Positions 29,429 through 38,791 of a stretch of 64,000 nt of DNA are shown piece after piece; positions within the stretch are counted from its first letter, which is position 1; every line of letters begins with the position of its first letter. Position numbers and translations under genes: made by a program. The notes under the pieces were generated by a model, which did no database searches, was not told where the DNA came from, and saw only the letters and a list, made by a program, of their open reading frames with translations. Source of the DNA: Caballeronia arvi (lineage in GTDB: Bacteria; Pseudomonadota; Gammaproteobacteria; Burkholderiales; Burkholderiaceae); NCBI RefSeq assembly GCF_001544695.2, contig NZ_FCOM02000029.1, forward strand, positions 1 through 64,000, read 5' to 3'.

Positions 29429-30499
29429 TCAACCACGCAATCCTTCATCGATATCGACGAGCGAGCCGCAACGCGCCGGATCGTAGCCTTCGAGATGGGA
29501 GACGCTGTCCGTGAAGCCCTCGCTGCGAAGAATGCGCAACACGGATGCAAGCCGCGCCTCGTCGAGCCGCTCGCGCTCGCAGGCGAAAAAGTAGTCCTCG
29601 TCGATGATCGGAATGAAATCGAGCGCGAAATGCTGCGCGGCCGGCTGCACGCCGAAACCGAGATCGGCCATGCCGCTCGCGACGAACGCGGCGATCGCCG
29701 AATGCGTGAGCTCGGTGGTCGCATAGCCGTTGATCTGGTCCGGATCCACGCCCACGCGCCGCAACGACAGATCGAGCAGCATGCGCGTACCCGAACCTGG
29801 CTGGCGATTGACGAAGCGCACGTCGCTGCGCGCGAGATCGCGCAAACCGGAGATGTGCTTCGGATTGCCCTTCGGCAGGAAAAGCCCTTGCGTGCGGCGC
29901 GTGAGCCGGATCAGCTGATGCTTGTTCCTGTCCAGATACGGCCGATAGATATCCGCGCAGGTCGAGCGAAATTCGCCGATCGGCAAATGGAAGCCCGCCA
30001 GCTCGCATTCGCCGCGCGCGAGCGCGCTCACCGCTTCGGCACTCTCCCGGTATTTGATGTCGACCGGCACGCGCTGATCGCCGAGCGCGCGCACGAGCGT
30101 CGCGACCGCGTAACCGTGCGACGCATGAATCCGCACCTGGCTGACGCCGCCCGCGAGACGCCGGTTCAGCTCGACGGCGACGTCGTTCGCGACCGCCTGC
30201 AACGGGGCCTCGAGCCGGTCGCCGCAGACCCGTTGCGCGCGCAGCACGGACTCACCAAGCTCGGACAGCACCGACCCGCGCCCGCGCGATTTGGTGATGA
30301 GCGCACCGCCCAGGCGCGCTTCGATTTCGCGCAACAAACCCCATGCGTGCCGATAGGACAAACCCTTAGCGTTCGCGGCATTCGCGATGCTGCCTGTCTG
30401 AGCGACGAGCTGTAAAAGCGGCACAACCGCGCTGAGACTGGTTTCCCGGCCATCGGCGTCCCGCAGGACCAGCTCGGCCCGGCATTCGACGTCTACCAT
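29429..30499 (-). CDS. ModE-type HTH / periplasmic-binding-domain regulator of formate dehydrogenase
   Basis: 356 residues. The N-terminal winged HTH (about 20-85: LLQLVAQTGSIANAANAKGLSYRHAWGLL) is ModE/LysR-like, and residues 110-340 form a PBP-like ligand domain (PF12727 type) instead of a molybdate-binding TOBE domain. It is divergent from fdsGBAD and is the likely regulator of that operon, with formate, or molybdate through the PBP-like domain, as possible ligand. Relatives beside fds genes are called FdsR; the ligand here is inference. Confidence 0.82.
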   Translation of the reverse strand: MVDVECRAELVLRDADGRETSLSAVVPLLQLVAQTGSIANAANAKGLSYRHAWGLLREIEARLGGALITKSRGRGSVLSELGESVLRAQRVCGDRLEAPLQAVANDVAVELNRRLAGGVSQVRIHASHGYAVATLVRALGDQRVPVDIKYRESAEAVSALARGECELAGFHLPIGEFRSTCADIYRPYLDRNKHQLIRLTRRTQGLFLPKGNPKHISGLRDLARSDVRFVNRQPGSGTRMLLDLSLRRVGVDPDQINGYATTELTHSAIAAFVASGMADLGFGVQPAAQHFALDFIPIIDEDYFFACERERLDEARLASVLRILRSEGFTDSVSHLEGYDPARCGSLVDIDEGLRG

Positions 30500-30549
30500 A
30501 TGAACTCCCCCATCCTATTGCCAAGATATATCACGACGCCTATTGTTCT

Positions 30550-30578
30550 TTAACCGGCTCGGCACCCGTAATTATATC
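30550..30578 (+). promoter_or_regulatory. Candidate promoter of fdsGBAD
   Basis: -35 TTAACC (30550-30555) and -10 TATATC (30573-30578), 17-bp spacer, each 4/6. The start would be near 30585, immediately before the inverted repeat at 30586. Confidence 0.4.
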
Positions 30579-30585
30579 GACTCAA

Positions 30586-30606
30586 ATATGTACCGACAAA
30601 ACATAT
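30586..30606. promoter_or_regulatory. Inverted repeat, candidate operator of the fds operon
   Basis: ATATGT (30586-30591) and ACATAT (30601-30606) separated by 9 bases, covering about +1 to +21 of the predicted fds transcript. A half-site-like CATATG also occurs at the divergent regulator's start codon (around 30500). Confidence 0.45.
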
Positions 30607-30627
30607 GCCGAGTGTTGGAGGAGCCCC

Positions 30628-31116
30628 ATGACACATACGCAGCTATCCGCCGCTGCTTCCGTTGAACTCGTGCGTCGCCACGCGGTACAAGGCGCGACGT
30701 TGATGACCATTCTCCACGCCATCCAGGACGAAGCCGGCTATGTGCCGGACGAGGTCGTCGCGTCGCTTGCGCAGACGCTTTCGCTGTCGCGCGCCGAAGT
30801 GCATGGCGTCATCACGTATTACCATCACTTCCGGAGCGCGCCGCCCGCGCGCGTGACCGTGCAGCTCTGCCGCGCGGAAGCGTGCCGCAGCATGGGCACG
30901 GAAGCGTTGAAGGATCACATCGAAGGTCACACGGGCTGCCGCTTCGACAGCGGCCACGCCGAGGACACCGAGCTCGAATCGGTGTATTGCCTCGGCCAAT
31001 GCGCGCTGTCGCCGTCGATGATGATCAATGGCGAACTTCACGCGCGCGTGACACCCGCGAAGTTCGATCGACTTTTCGCCGCCGCGCAAACCAAAGTCGC
31101 GGAGGTGACGGCATGA
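30628..31116 (+). CDS. fdsG: NAD-dependent formate dehydrogenase gamma subunit
   Basis: 162 residues, NuoE-like thioredoxin fold. The [2Fe-2S] ligands are CRAEAC (C-x4-C) and CLGQC (C-x3-C). It carries electrons in the soluble Mo-dependent formate dehydrogenase complex. GGAGG lies 7 bases before the ATG. The stop overlaps the fdsB start (ATGA). Confidence 0.93.
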   Translation: MTHTQLSAAASVELVRRHAVQGATLMTILHAIQDEAGYVPDEVVASLAQTLSLSRAEVHGVITYYHHFRSAPPARVTVQLCRAEACRSMGTEALKDHIEGHTGCRFDSGHAEDTELESVYCLGQCALSPSMMINGELHARVTPAKFDRLFAAAQTKVAEVTA

Positions 31117-32669
31117 CGCGCATCTACGTTCCCATCGATTCCGCGGCGCTCGCGCTCGGCGCCAATGCCGTGGCCGAAGCCGTTGCGAGCGAAGCGCAGA
31201 AGCGCGGCCTCGACGTGCAGATCGTGCGCAACGGCTCGCGCGGGCTCTTCTATCTCGAACCGCTCGTCGAAGTCGAGACGCCCGACGGCCGCATCGGCTA
31301 TTCGAACGTCGAAGCCGAAGACGTCGCCGCGTTGTTCGATGCCGGCTTTCACGAAGGCCGCGCGCACGAGAAAAACGTCGGTGTCGTCGACGAGATTCCG
31401 TATCTGAAGAACCAGCAGCGCCTGACGTTTGCGCGCATCGGCATCACGGACCCGCTCTCGATCGACGACTACACCGCACTCGGCGGCCTGCAAGGCCTGC
31501 GCAACGTGCTCGACATGAACGGCGACGCCGTCTGCGAAGCGCTGCTCGATTCCGGCCTGCGCGGTCGCGGCGGCGCGGCGTTCCCCGCGGGCATCAAGTG
31601 GAAGACGGTGCGCGCGGCGCTCGCGGACCAGAAATACATCGTCTGCAATGCCGATGAAGGCGACTCGGGCACCTTCTCCGACCGTCTCGTGATGGAAAGC
31701 GATCCGTACATGCTGATCGAAGGCATGATCATCGCCGGCGTGGCGACGGGCGCGACCAAGGGCTACATCTATGTGCGCAGCGAGTATCCGCATTCGATCG
31801 ACACGCTGAACCGCGCCATCGACCGCGCGCGCGACGCGGGCTGGCTCGGCGCGAGCGTGCTCGGCACGTCGCATGCGTTCGAGCTGTATGTGGCGAAGGG
31901 CGCGGGCTCGTATGTGTGCGGCGAGGAAACGGCACTCCTGGAATCGCTCGAAGGCAAACGCGGCATCGTGCGCGCGAAGCCGCCGGTGCCGGCGCTCGTC
32001 GGCCTGTACGGGAAGCCCACGGTCATCAACAACGTCATCACGCTCGCGACGGTGCCGATCATCTTCGCGAAGGGCGCCGCGTTCTATCGCGACTACGGCA
32101 TGGGCCGTTCGCGCGGCACGCTGCCCTTCCAGATCGCGGGCAACGTGAAGCAAGGCGGACTCGTCGAACTGGCGTTCGGCGTGACGCTGCGCGAACTGAT
32201 CTACACCTACGGCGGCGGCACCGCGAGCGGACGTCCGGCGCGCGCCGTGCAGGTGGGCGGGCCGCTCGGCACGTATCTGCCGGAAAGCCAGTGGGACATT
32301 CCGCTCGACTACGAGGAATACGCGAAGGTCGGCGCGGTGGTCGGCCATGGCGGTCTCGTGATCCACGACGACATCTCGAATCTCGCCGAGCTCGCGCAAT
32401 ACGCGATGCATTTCTGCGCGATCGAATCGTGCGGCAAGTGCACGCCGTGCCGTATCGGCTCGACGCGCGGCGAGGAAGTCATCGCGAAAATCCGCGAGGG
32501 CGATACGTCGGTGAAGCAGATCACGCTGCTGCGCGAACTCTGCGACACGATGATCTCAGGCTCGCTCTGCGCGATGGGCGGCATGACGCCGTTCCCGGTG
32601 GTTTCCGCGCTCGATCACTTCCCGGAAGATTTCGGTTTGCCCCGCACGCCCGCGCAGAAAGCGGCCTAA
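31113..32669 (+). CDS. fdsB: NAD-dependent formate dehydrogenase beta subunit
   Basis: 518 residues. An N-terminal thioredoxin-like part (1-110) precedes a NuoF-like domain with GRGGAAFPAGIKW (FMN/NADH site) and a [4Fe-4S] ligand set ESCGKCTPCRIG plus a late cysteine (ISGSLCAMGG). It holds FMN and reduces NAD+. The start MTRIYVPIDSAAL is fixed by the 4-base overlap with fdsG. Confidence 0.95.
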   Translation: MTRIYVPIDSAALALGANAVAEAVASEAQKRGLDVQIVRNGSRGLFYLEPLVEVETPDGRIGYSNVEAEDVAALFDAGFHEGRAHEKNVGVVDEIPYLKNQQRLTFARIGITDPLSIDDYTALGGLQGLRNVLDMNGDAVCEALLDSGLRGRGGAAFPAGIKWKTVRAALADQKYIVCNADEGDSGTFSDRLVMESDPYMLIEGMIIAGVATGATKGYIYVRSEYPHSIDTLNRAIDRARDAGWLGASVLGTSHAFELYVAKGAGSYVCGEETALLESLEGKRGIVRAKPPVPALVGLYGKPTVINNVITLATVPIIFAKGAAFYRDYGMGRSRGTLPFQIAGNVKQGGLVELAFGVTLRELIYTYGGGTASGRPARAVQVGGPLGTYLPESQWDIPLDYEEYAKVGAVVGHGGLVIHDDISNLAELAQYAMHFCAIESCGKCTPCRIGSTRGEEVIAKIREGDTSVKQITLLRELCDTMISGSLCAMGGMTPFPVVSALDHFPEDFGLPRTPAQKAA

Positions 32670-32694
32670 GCGGCGCGCCATTTCATTTGCATGG

Positions 32695-32729
32695 GGCCAG
32701 AGTAAGGCGCTGAAGCGCCAACTCTGGCC
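32695..32729 (+). other. Long perfect hairpin between fdsB and fdsA
   Basis: Outer arms GGCCAGAGT/ACTCTGGCC (9 bp) enclose inner arms GGCGCT/AGCGCC (6 bp) around a GA loop. There is no T run, so it is not a standard terminator. It ends 3 bases before the AAGGAG ribosome site of fdsA and may set fdsA stability or translation relative to fdsGB. Confidence 0.7.
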
Positions 32730-32746
32730 GACAAGGAGACAAGACA

Positions 32747-35668
32747 ATGTCCAACACCATCAACGGCTGCGGCTCCGGCAACTGCGCGTGCAAGAGCGCG
32801 GCATCGGTGCAGCGCCGCGATCCGTTCGACGACACCGATTACGGCACGCCGCTGCGCCACGCCGACATCGACGTAACGCTGGAAATCGACGGTCAGTCGG
32901 TCACGGTTCCCGCGGGCACGTCGGTGATGCGCGCCTCGATCGAAGCCGGCGTCAACGTGCCGAAGCTCTGCGCCACCGATTCGCTCGAACCGTGGGGCTC
33001 GTGCCGTCTGTGCCTCGTCGAGATCGAAGGCAAGCGCGGCTATCCGGCATCGTGCACGACGCCCGTCGAAGCGGGCATGAAAGTGCGCACGCAAAGCGAC
33101 AAGCTGCAATCGCTGCGTAAGAACGTGATGGAGCTCTACATCTCCGATCACCCGCTCGATTGCCTCACGTGCCCCGCCAACGGCGACTGCGAGCTGCAGG
33201 ACATGGCGGGCGTCGTCGGCCTGCGTGAAGTGCGTTACGGCTACGAAGGCGCGAACCATCTGAAGGACGCCAAGGACGAATCGAATCCGTACTTCACCTA
33301 CGATCCGTCCAAGTGCATCGTCTGTAATCGTTGCGTGCGCGCGTGCGAAGAGACGCAAGGCACGTTCGCGCTGACCATCGCCGGACGCGGTTTCGAATCG
33401 CGGGTAGCGGCCAGCGAAAACGTGCCGTTCATGGAATCGGAATGCGTGTCGTGCGGTGCATGCGTCGCCGCGTGCCCGACCGCGACGCTGCAGGAAAAGA
33501 GCGTCATCATGCTCGGCCAGGCAGAGCATTCGGCCGTGACGACGTGCGCGTATTGCGGCGTCGGCTGCTCGCTGAAGGCGGAGATGAAGGGCGACACCGT
33601 CGTGCGCATGACGCCGAACAAGAACGGCCAGGCGAACGAAGGCCACGCGTGCGTGAAAGGCCGCTTCGCATGGGGCTACGCGACGCACAAGGACCGCATC
33701 AAGAAGCCGATGATCCGCGCGAAGATCACCGATCCGTGGCGCGAAGTCTCGTGGGACGAAGCGATCAACTATGCGGCAAGCGAGTTCCGCCGCATTCAGG
33801 ACAAGTACGGGCGCGATTCGATCGGCGGCATCACGTCGTCGCGCTGCACGAACGAAGAAACGTACCTCGTGCAGAAGCTCGTGCGCGCTGCGTTCGGCAA
33901 CAACAACGTCGATACCTGCGCGCGCGTGTGCCACTCGCCGACCGGCTACGGTCTGAAGACGACGCTCGGCGAATCCGCCGGCACGCAGACCTTCGCCTCG
34001 GTCGAGAAATCCGACGTGATCATCGTGATCGGCGCGAATCCGACCGATGGCCACCCGGTCTTCGGCTCGCGCCTGAAGCGCCGCGTGCGTGAAGGCGCGA
34101 AGCTGATCGTGATCGATCCGCGCCGGATCGATATCGTCGATACGCCGCACGTGAAGGCGCAGTATCACCTGCCGTTGCGGCCGGGCACGAACGTCGCGAT
34201 GCTCAACTCGCTCGCGCATGTGATCGTCACGGAAGGCTTGCTGAAGGAAGACTTCATCGCGGAACGCTGCGAGACGCGCGCCTTCGGCCAATGGCGCGAG
34301 TTCGTCGCGCGCGAAGAGAATTCGCCCGAAGCGATGGAAGCGACCACCGGCGTGCCCGCGCAAGCGGTCCGCGAGGCCGCGCGCGTCTACGCGACGGGCG
34401 GCAACGGCGCGATCTACTACGGCCTCGGCGTCACCGAGCACGCGCAGGGGTCGACGGCCGTCATCGGCATCGCGAACCTGGCGATGGCCACCGGGAACGT
34501 CGGCCGCGAAGGCGTCGGCGTGAATCCGCTGCGCGGCCAGAACAACGTGCAGGGCTCGTGCGACATGGGCTCGTTCCCGCACGAGCTGCCGGGCTATCGC
34601 CATATCGGCGATGCCGCCGTGCGCTCGCTCTTCGAAGAAGCGTGGGATGTGAAGCTGCAGCCGGAGCCGGGCCTGCGTATCCCGAACATGTTCGATGCCG
34701 CGATGCACGGCAGCTTCATGGGCCTGTATTGCCAGGGCGAGGACATCGTTCAGTCGGACCCGAACACGCAGCACGTGGCGGACGCGTTGTCGTCGATGGA
34801 ATGCATCGTCGTCCAGGACATCTTCCTCAACGAGACGGCGAAGTACGCGCACGTGTTGTTGCCGGGCTCGACCTTCCTCGAAAAGGACGGCACCTTCACC
34901 AACGCCGAGCGCCGCATCTCGCGCGTGCGCAAGGTGATGCCGCCGCTCGCGGGCTATGCCGACTGGGAAGTGACGATCAAGCTCTCTCGCGCGCTCGGCT
35001 ACGAGATGAACTACGCGAATCCGTCCGAAATCATGGACGAGATCGCGCGCCTCACGCCGACGTTCCACGGCGTCTCGTACGAGCGCATCGACGAACTCGG
35101 CAGCATCCAGTGGCCGTGCAACGAGAAGGCGCCCGACGGCACGCCGACGATGCACATCGACGAATTCGTGCGCGGCAAGGGACGCTTCGTCATCACCAAG
35201 TTCGTCGCGACGCCGGAAAAGGTCACGCGCAAGTATCCGCTGCTGCTCACGACCGGGCGGATTCTGTCGCAATACAACGTCGGCGCGCAGACCCGCCGCA
35301 CCGAGAACTCGCGCTGGCACGAAGAGGACCGGCTGGAGATTCATCCGGTGGACGCGGAAGATCGCGGCATCAAGATGGACGACTGGGTCGGCATCGAATC
35401 GCGCGCGGGGCAGACCGTGTTGCGCGCGAAGATTTCCGAGCGCATGCAGCCGGGCGTCGTCTACACGACGTTCCACTTCCCGGAATCGGGCGCGAACGTC
35501 ATCACGACGGATTCGTCCGACTGGGCAACCAACTGTCCGGAGTACAAGGTGACGGCTGTGCAGGTGATGCCGGTCGAGCAGCCGTCGCAATGGCAGAAGG
35601 ACTACTCGCGCTTCAACACGCAGCAACTCGAACTGCTCAACCTCGCCACGACTTCTTCAGGAAAATAA
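32747..35668 (+). CDS. fdsA: NAD-dependent formate dehydrogenase alpha (catalytic) subunit
   Basis: 973 residues. A Cys-rich tip (C8, C13, C15) is followed by a [2Fe-2S] domain (C75, C86, C89, C103), the NuoG-type His-Cys3 site (H135, C139, C142, C148), two [4Fe-4S] sets (C190/193/196/200 and C233/236/239/243), a further set (C267/270/274/302) and a molybdopterin domain. The probable Mo ligand is Cys395 in ARVCHSPTG, so this is a Cys, not selenocysteine, enzyme. It oxidises formate to CO2. Preceded by AAGGAG. Confidence 0.96.
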   Translation: MSNTINGCGSGNCACKSAASVQRRDPFDDTDYGTPLRHADIDVTLEIDGQSVTVPAGTSVMRASIEAGVNVPKLCATDSLEPWGSCRLCLVEIEGKRGYPASCTTPVEAGMKVRTQSDKLQSLRKNVMELYISDHPLDCLTCPANGDCELQDMAGVVGLREVRYGYEGANHLKDAKDESNPYFTYDPSKCIVCNRCVRACEETQGTFALTIAGRGFESRVAASENVPFMESECVSCGACVAACPTATLQEKSVIMLGQAEHSAVTTCAYCGVGCSLKAEMKGDTVVRMTPNKNGQANEGHACVKGRFAWGYATHKDRIKKPMIRAKITDPWREVSWDEAINYAASEFRRIQDKYGRDSIGGITSSRCTNEETYLVQKLVRAAFGNNNVDTCARVCHSPTGYGLKTTLGESAGTQTFASVEKSDVIIVIGANPTDGHPVFGSRLKRRVREGAKLIVIDPRRIDIVDTPHVKAQYHLPLRPGTNVAMLNSLAHVIVTEGLLKEDFIAERCETRAFGQWREFVAREENSPEAMEATTGVPAQAVREAARVYATGGNGAIYYGLGVTEHAQGSTAVIGIANLAMATGNVGREGVGVNPLRGQNNVQGSCDMGSFPHELPGYRHIGDAAVRSLFEEAWDVKLQPEPGLRIPNMFDAAMHGSFMGLYCQGEDIVQSDPNTQHVADALSSMECIVVQDIFLNETAKYAHVLLPGSTFLEKDGTFTNAERRISRVRKVMPPLAGYADWEVTIKLSRALGYEMNYANPSEIMDEIARLTPTFHGVSYERIDELGSIQWPCNEKAPDGTPTMHIDEFVRGKGRFVITKFVATPEKVTRKYPLLLTTGRILSQYNVGAQTRRTENSRWHEEDRLEIHPVDAEDRGIKMDDWVGIESRAGQTVLRAKISERMQPGVVYTTFHFPESGANVITTDSSDWATNCPEYKVTAVQVMPVEQPSQWQKDYSRFNTQQLELLNLATTSSGK

Positions 35669-35671
35669 AAA

Positions 35672-35917
35672 ATGGATGTCGATAACCTGATCGAGATGGC
35701 GAACCGCATCGGCGAATTTTTCGATTCGATGCCGGACCGCGCCGAAGCCGTCGATAGCGTCGCGGATCATATCCGCCGCTTCTGGGAGCCGCGCATGCGG
35801 CTCGCGATTCTCGCCGCGCTGGACAATCCGGAAGCGAGCGCGGCGATGGAGCCGATCGTGCGCGAGGCGCTCAATCTGCACAAGGCGGACCTTCAGCCGA
35901 AGACGGCGCCAGCCTGA
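35672..35917 (+). CDS. fdsD: Formate dehydrogenase delta subunit
   Basis: 81 residues beginning MDVDNLIEMANRIGEFFDSM, with the FdsD motif HIRRFWEPRMR. It is a small accessory subunit of the fds complex. It starts 3 bases after the fdsA stop. In Cupriavidus an fdsC (fdhD) gene lies between these two; here there is none. Confidence 0.92.
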   Translation: MDVDNLIEMANRIGEFFDSMPDRAEAVDSVADHIRRFWEPRMRLAILAALDNPEASAAMEPIVREALNLHKADLQPKTAPA

Positions 35918-35945
35918 AGCGTTCATCGCATCGTCTTGAACCGAA

Positions 35946-35969
35946 GCCCTGCACCGCAGGGCTTTTTTT
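35946..35969 (+). terminator. Rho-independent terminator of fdsGBAD
   Basis: GCCCTGC/GCAGGGC stem, ACC loop, then seven T, 28 bases after the fdsD stop. Confidence 0.93.
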
Positions 35970-37705
35970 CAATCTTCGCGATATTCGCGCTCGACGTGCC
36001 GCTCCGTGCTCGTTTCCTGCGCGCCGAACCACGTCTCGCAGTGACGCAGGAGCGCATGCACATCCGACGGCGCGCGTCCGCGCGCCGCGATATAGCCATC
36101 GGGACGCACGAGATAGAACGCGGGGCGCGTGCGGCCGTAGTTGTCGGTGAGCGAATGCGCGCCCTCGCCGCTCGTATCGGTGATGCGCCACACGCGCACG
36201 GCGTTCGGCATGATCGTTTCGATGGAAGCAGCGAGGCCGTCGAGGTCCGGCTCGCCGATCGCGTGCGCGACGGTGATGGTCGCGGGCGCGAGCGCGATGT
36301 CGTCCTCGCCCGACGGATTCACGAGCAGAAAGAGCGAGAAGCAGCCGGGATCGTGCAGATCGTAGAGGCAGCCGACGCCCGGCAGACGCCCGAGCGGACC
36401 GTCGATGACATGCACGCGCGCATCGGGCGCCCGCTCGCCGGCGCGCGGGCCGCCGTCGAGCAGACGTTCGAGCGTGAGCGGGCTCTTGCGATAGTTGATC
36501 GACAGCTCGCTCACCGTGCGCCGCATCGCGTCGCGCAGCGGGCCGATCGCGGCGAGCGCGGGCATCACGTGCTCGCGCATCAGCTTCATCGGGCCGTGCT
36601 CGGCGCCGGCCATCTGCGTGAGCATGCTGGATTGCCTGAGCACGTCGCGCTCGATCGGATAACGCTCCGTGTGATAGGTGTCGAGCAACCGCTCGGGCGC
36701 GCCGCCCGCAAGCATGCGCGCGATCTTCCAGCCAAGATTGAACGCTTCCTGAATGCCGGTGTTCATGCCCTGCGCGCCGGCGGGACTGTGCACATGCGCC
36801 GCATCGCCGACGAGAAACACGCGCTCCATGCGCAGCCGGTCGACCATGCGGCTGTTCAAATGAAAGTACGACGACCACGTGAGATTCGACAACGTCACGC
36901 GATGATGCACGCGCCGCGCGACGAGCGCCCGGCATTCATCGAGCGTCGGACCTTGCTTCGATTCGGCGGCGTTGACCGCGCTCGCGACCGGCGCGGGCAG
37001 ATCCGCGATCAGGCGTGCGCGGTCGCCGCCCATCGGAAAGAGCGCGACGAGGCCTTCGCCCGACGCGAAGATATGGAACTCGTCGTCGGGCCAGTCTGAG
37101 TCGGCCTGGAGATCGGCGAGCAGAAAGGTTTGCTCGAAGGTCTTGCCGTCGAAACCGATGCCGAGCCGATGCCGCACGAAGCTGTGCGCGCCGTCCGCCG
37201 CGATCAGATACGACGGCCGCAGCAGTTCGTCGCGTCCGTTCGGATGGCGCAGCGTGGCTTGCAAGCCGGCCGAGCCTTGCGACAGATCGACGAGCTCGAC
37301 ACCGCGCTCGACGTTCACGCGATAGCCCGCAAGGTGCGCTGCGAGCAGGCGTTCGGTCTGCGATTGTTCGAGAAAGAGCAGATACGGATAACGCGTCTGC
37401 AGCGGATCGAAGTCGAGGCGCGCGAGGCGCTGCCCGTTCGAATAGAGGTTGGCTACGCGCGCGCGATGACCGAGTTCGAGAAAGGGCTTGACGACGCGAT
37501 GCTGCTCGAAGAGTTCGAGCGTGCGCGCCTGGATGCCGATCGCGCGCGAGTACGGCGACGGCTCGCGCGCACGGTCGACGAGCCTGACCGGGATGTGCGC
37601 GCGCGCGAGGCTCATCGCGGCAGCGAGGCCCGTGGGACCGGCGCCTGCGATCAGAACGGGCGCGACGTCCAGCTTGTCGTTCGGATTCAGCTTTGGCGCG
37701 AACAT
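35969..37705 (-). CDS. FAD-dependent monooxygenase, phenol-hydroxylase-like
   Basis: 578 residues. The FAD motif is LIAGAGPTGLAAAMSLAR (near residue 20), with the second FAD/ribose motif VFLVGDAAHVHSPAGAQGMNTG and a C-terminal thioredoxin-like extension (about 390-560, ending YFYIAARGRAPSDVHALLRH-like). This layout fits the PheA/TfdB/MhpA group that hydroxylates aromatic rings using NAD(P)H. The substrate is unknown and no ring-cleavage gene adjoins it. Confidence 0.87.
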   Translation of the reverse strand: MFAPKLNPNDKLDVAPVLIAGAGPTGLAAAMSLARAHIPVRLVDRAREPSPYSRAIGIQARTLELFEQHRVVKPFLELGHRARVANLYSNGQRLARLDFDPLQTRYPYLLFLEQSQTERLLAAHLAGYRVNVERGVELVDLSQGSAGLQATLRHPNGRDELLRPSYLIAADGAHSFVRHRLGIGFDGKTFEQTFLLADLQADSDWPDDEFHIFASGEGLVALFPMGGDRARLIADLPAPVASAVNAAESKQGPTLDECRALVARRVHHRVTLSNLTWSSYFHLNSRMVDRLRMERVFLVGDAAHVHSPAGAQGMNTGIQEAFNLGWKIARMLAGGAPERLLDTYHTERYPIERDVLRQSSMLTQMAGAEHGPMKLMREHVMPALAAIGPLRDAMRRTVSELSINYRKSPLTLERLLDGGPRAGERAPDARVHVIDGPLGRLPGVGCLYDLHDPGCFSLFLLVNPSGEDDIALAPATITVAHAIGEPDLDGLAASIETIMPNAVRVWRITDTSGEGAHSLTDNYGRTRPAFYLVRPDGYIAARGRAPSDVHALLRHCETWFGAQETSTERHVEREYRED

Positions 37706-37747
37706 CGGTCGATCCTCCCGAAAGTCACGCGCTCTAGTGTACGCCGC

Positions 37748-38755
37748 TCAATGCGCGTGGCCGCGCTCGTTCAGCACGCACGCCTGGCACGCTTCGCCGA
37801 ACTCGACCTGCACGGTCGCGTGATGCATCGCGTATTCGCGGCGCAGCGTCCCGACGACGCCTTGCACGAATTCATCGCCGGGATGGCCTTGCGGCATCAC
37901 CAGATGCACGGTGAGCGCGTTTTCGGTCGTCGAGAGCGCCCAGACGTGCAGGTCGTGAACGTCGCGCACGCCGGGCAACGCCGTCAGATAGCCCTCGATG
38001 CGCGTCATGTCCACGCCCGGCGGGACCGCGGCCATCGCGAGGCGCATTGCGTCGCGGCCGAGTCCCCACGTGCCGTAGACGATCACCGAGACGACGATCA
38101 GGCTCATCAGCGGATCGAGCCAGCTCGCGCCCGTGAACAGAATGACGAGGCCGCTCACCGCGACCGCGGCGGAAATCGCGGCATCGGCGGCCATGTGCAT
38201 GAAGGCGCCGCGCACGTTGAGGTCTTCCTTGCTGCCGCGCATGAAGAGCCACGCGGAGAAACCATTCACGACCATGCCGATGGTCGCGACGATGAACACG
38301 TCGAGGCCCGCGACGGGCGCCGGATTGATGAGCCGCTGGACCGACTCGAGCACGATCGCGCCGCACGCGAGCAGCAGCAACGCGGCGTTGGCGAGCGACG
38401 CGAGAATCGACGAACTGCCGAGCCCGAAGGTATAGCGCGCGTTCGGCCGGCGCGTGCCGAGCCACACGGCACCCCACGCGAGCAGCAGACCGAGGACGTC
38501 GGAGAGATTGTGGCCGGCATCGGCGAGCAGCGCGGTCGAATGCGCGAGGAAGCCGTAGACGGCCTGCACGACGACGATCAGGACGTTCAGCCCGACCGCG
38601 AGCGCGAACGTGCGGCCCTGCCCTGCCTGCGGCGCATGGTGATGATGATGATGGCCGCCCGAGGCGTGGTCGTGGCCTTCATGCCCGCCATGAGCGTGAT
38701 CGTGATCGTGCCGATTTCCGTGTTCTTCGTGTTCTTCGTGTTGATGGGTGCTCAT
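37748..38755 (-). CDS. Cation diffusion facilitator, probable zinc exporter
   Basis: 335 residues. A His-rich N-terminus (residues 4-40, including six His in a row) precedes about six membrane helices. The transport site is of the HD-HD type: His82/Asp86 (DAGHNLSD) and His187/Asp191 (AFMHMAAD), the zinc-selective pattern. A C-terminal cytoplasmic domain follows, ending with CQAC and HAH. It lies 36 bases after a metalloregulator gene in the same direction, so it is metal-induced efflux. Confidence 0.92.
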   Translation of the reverse strand: MSTHQHEEHEEHGNRHDHDHAHGGHEGHDHASGGHHHHHHAPQAGQGRTFALAVGLNVLIVVVQAVYGFLAHSTALLADAGHNLSDVLGLLLAWGAVWLGTRRPNARYTFGLGSSSILASLANAALLLLACGAIVLESVQRLINPAPVAGLDVFIVATIGMVVNGFSAWLFMRGSKEDLNVRGAFMHMAADAAISAAVAVSGLVILFTGASWLDPLMSLIVVSVIVYGTWGLGRDAMRLAMAAVPPGVDMTRIEGYLTALPGVRDVHDLHVWALSTTENALTVHLVMPQGHPGDEFVQGVVGTLRREYAMHHATVQVEFGEACQACVLNERGHAH

Positions 38756-38791
38756 GGCGTGCTCATCGCGGTGCGCGTGGTTTGACGGCGG

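Noticed and set aside
32695..32729. Rho-independent terminator splitting the fds operon
   Set aside because: The hairpin is strong but no T run follows, and fdsA has its own ribosome site immediately after; read-through is more likely.
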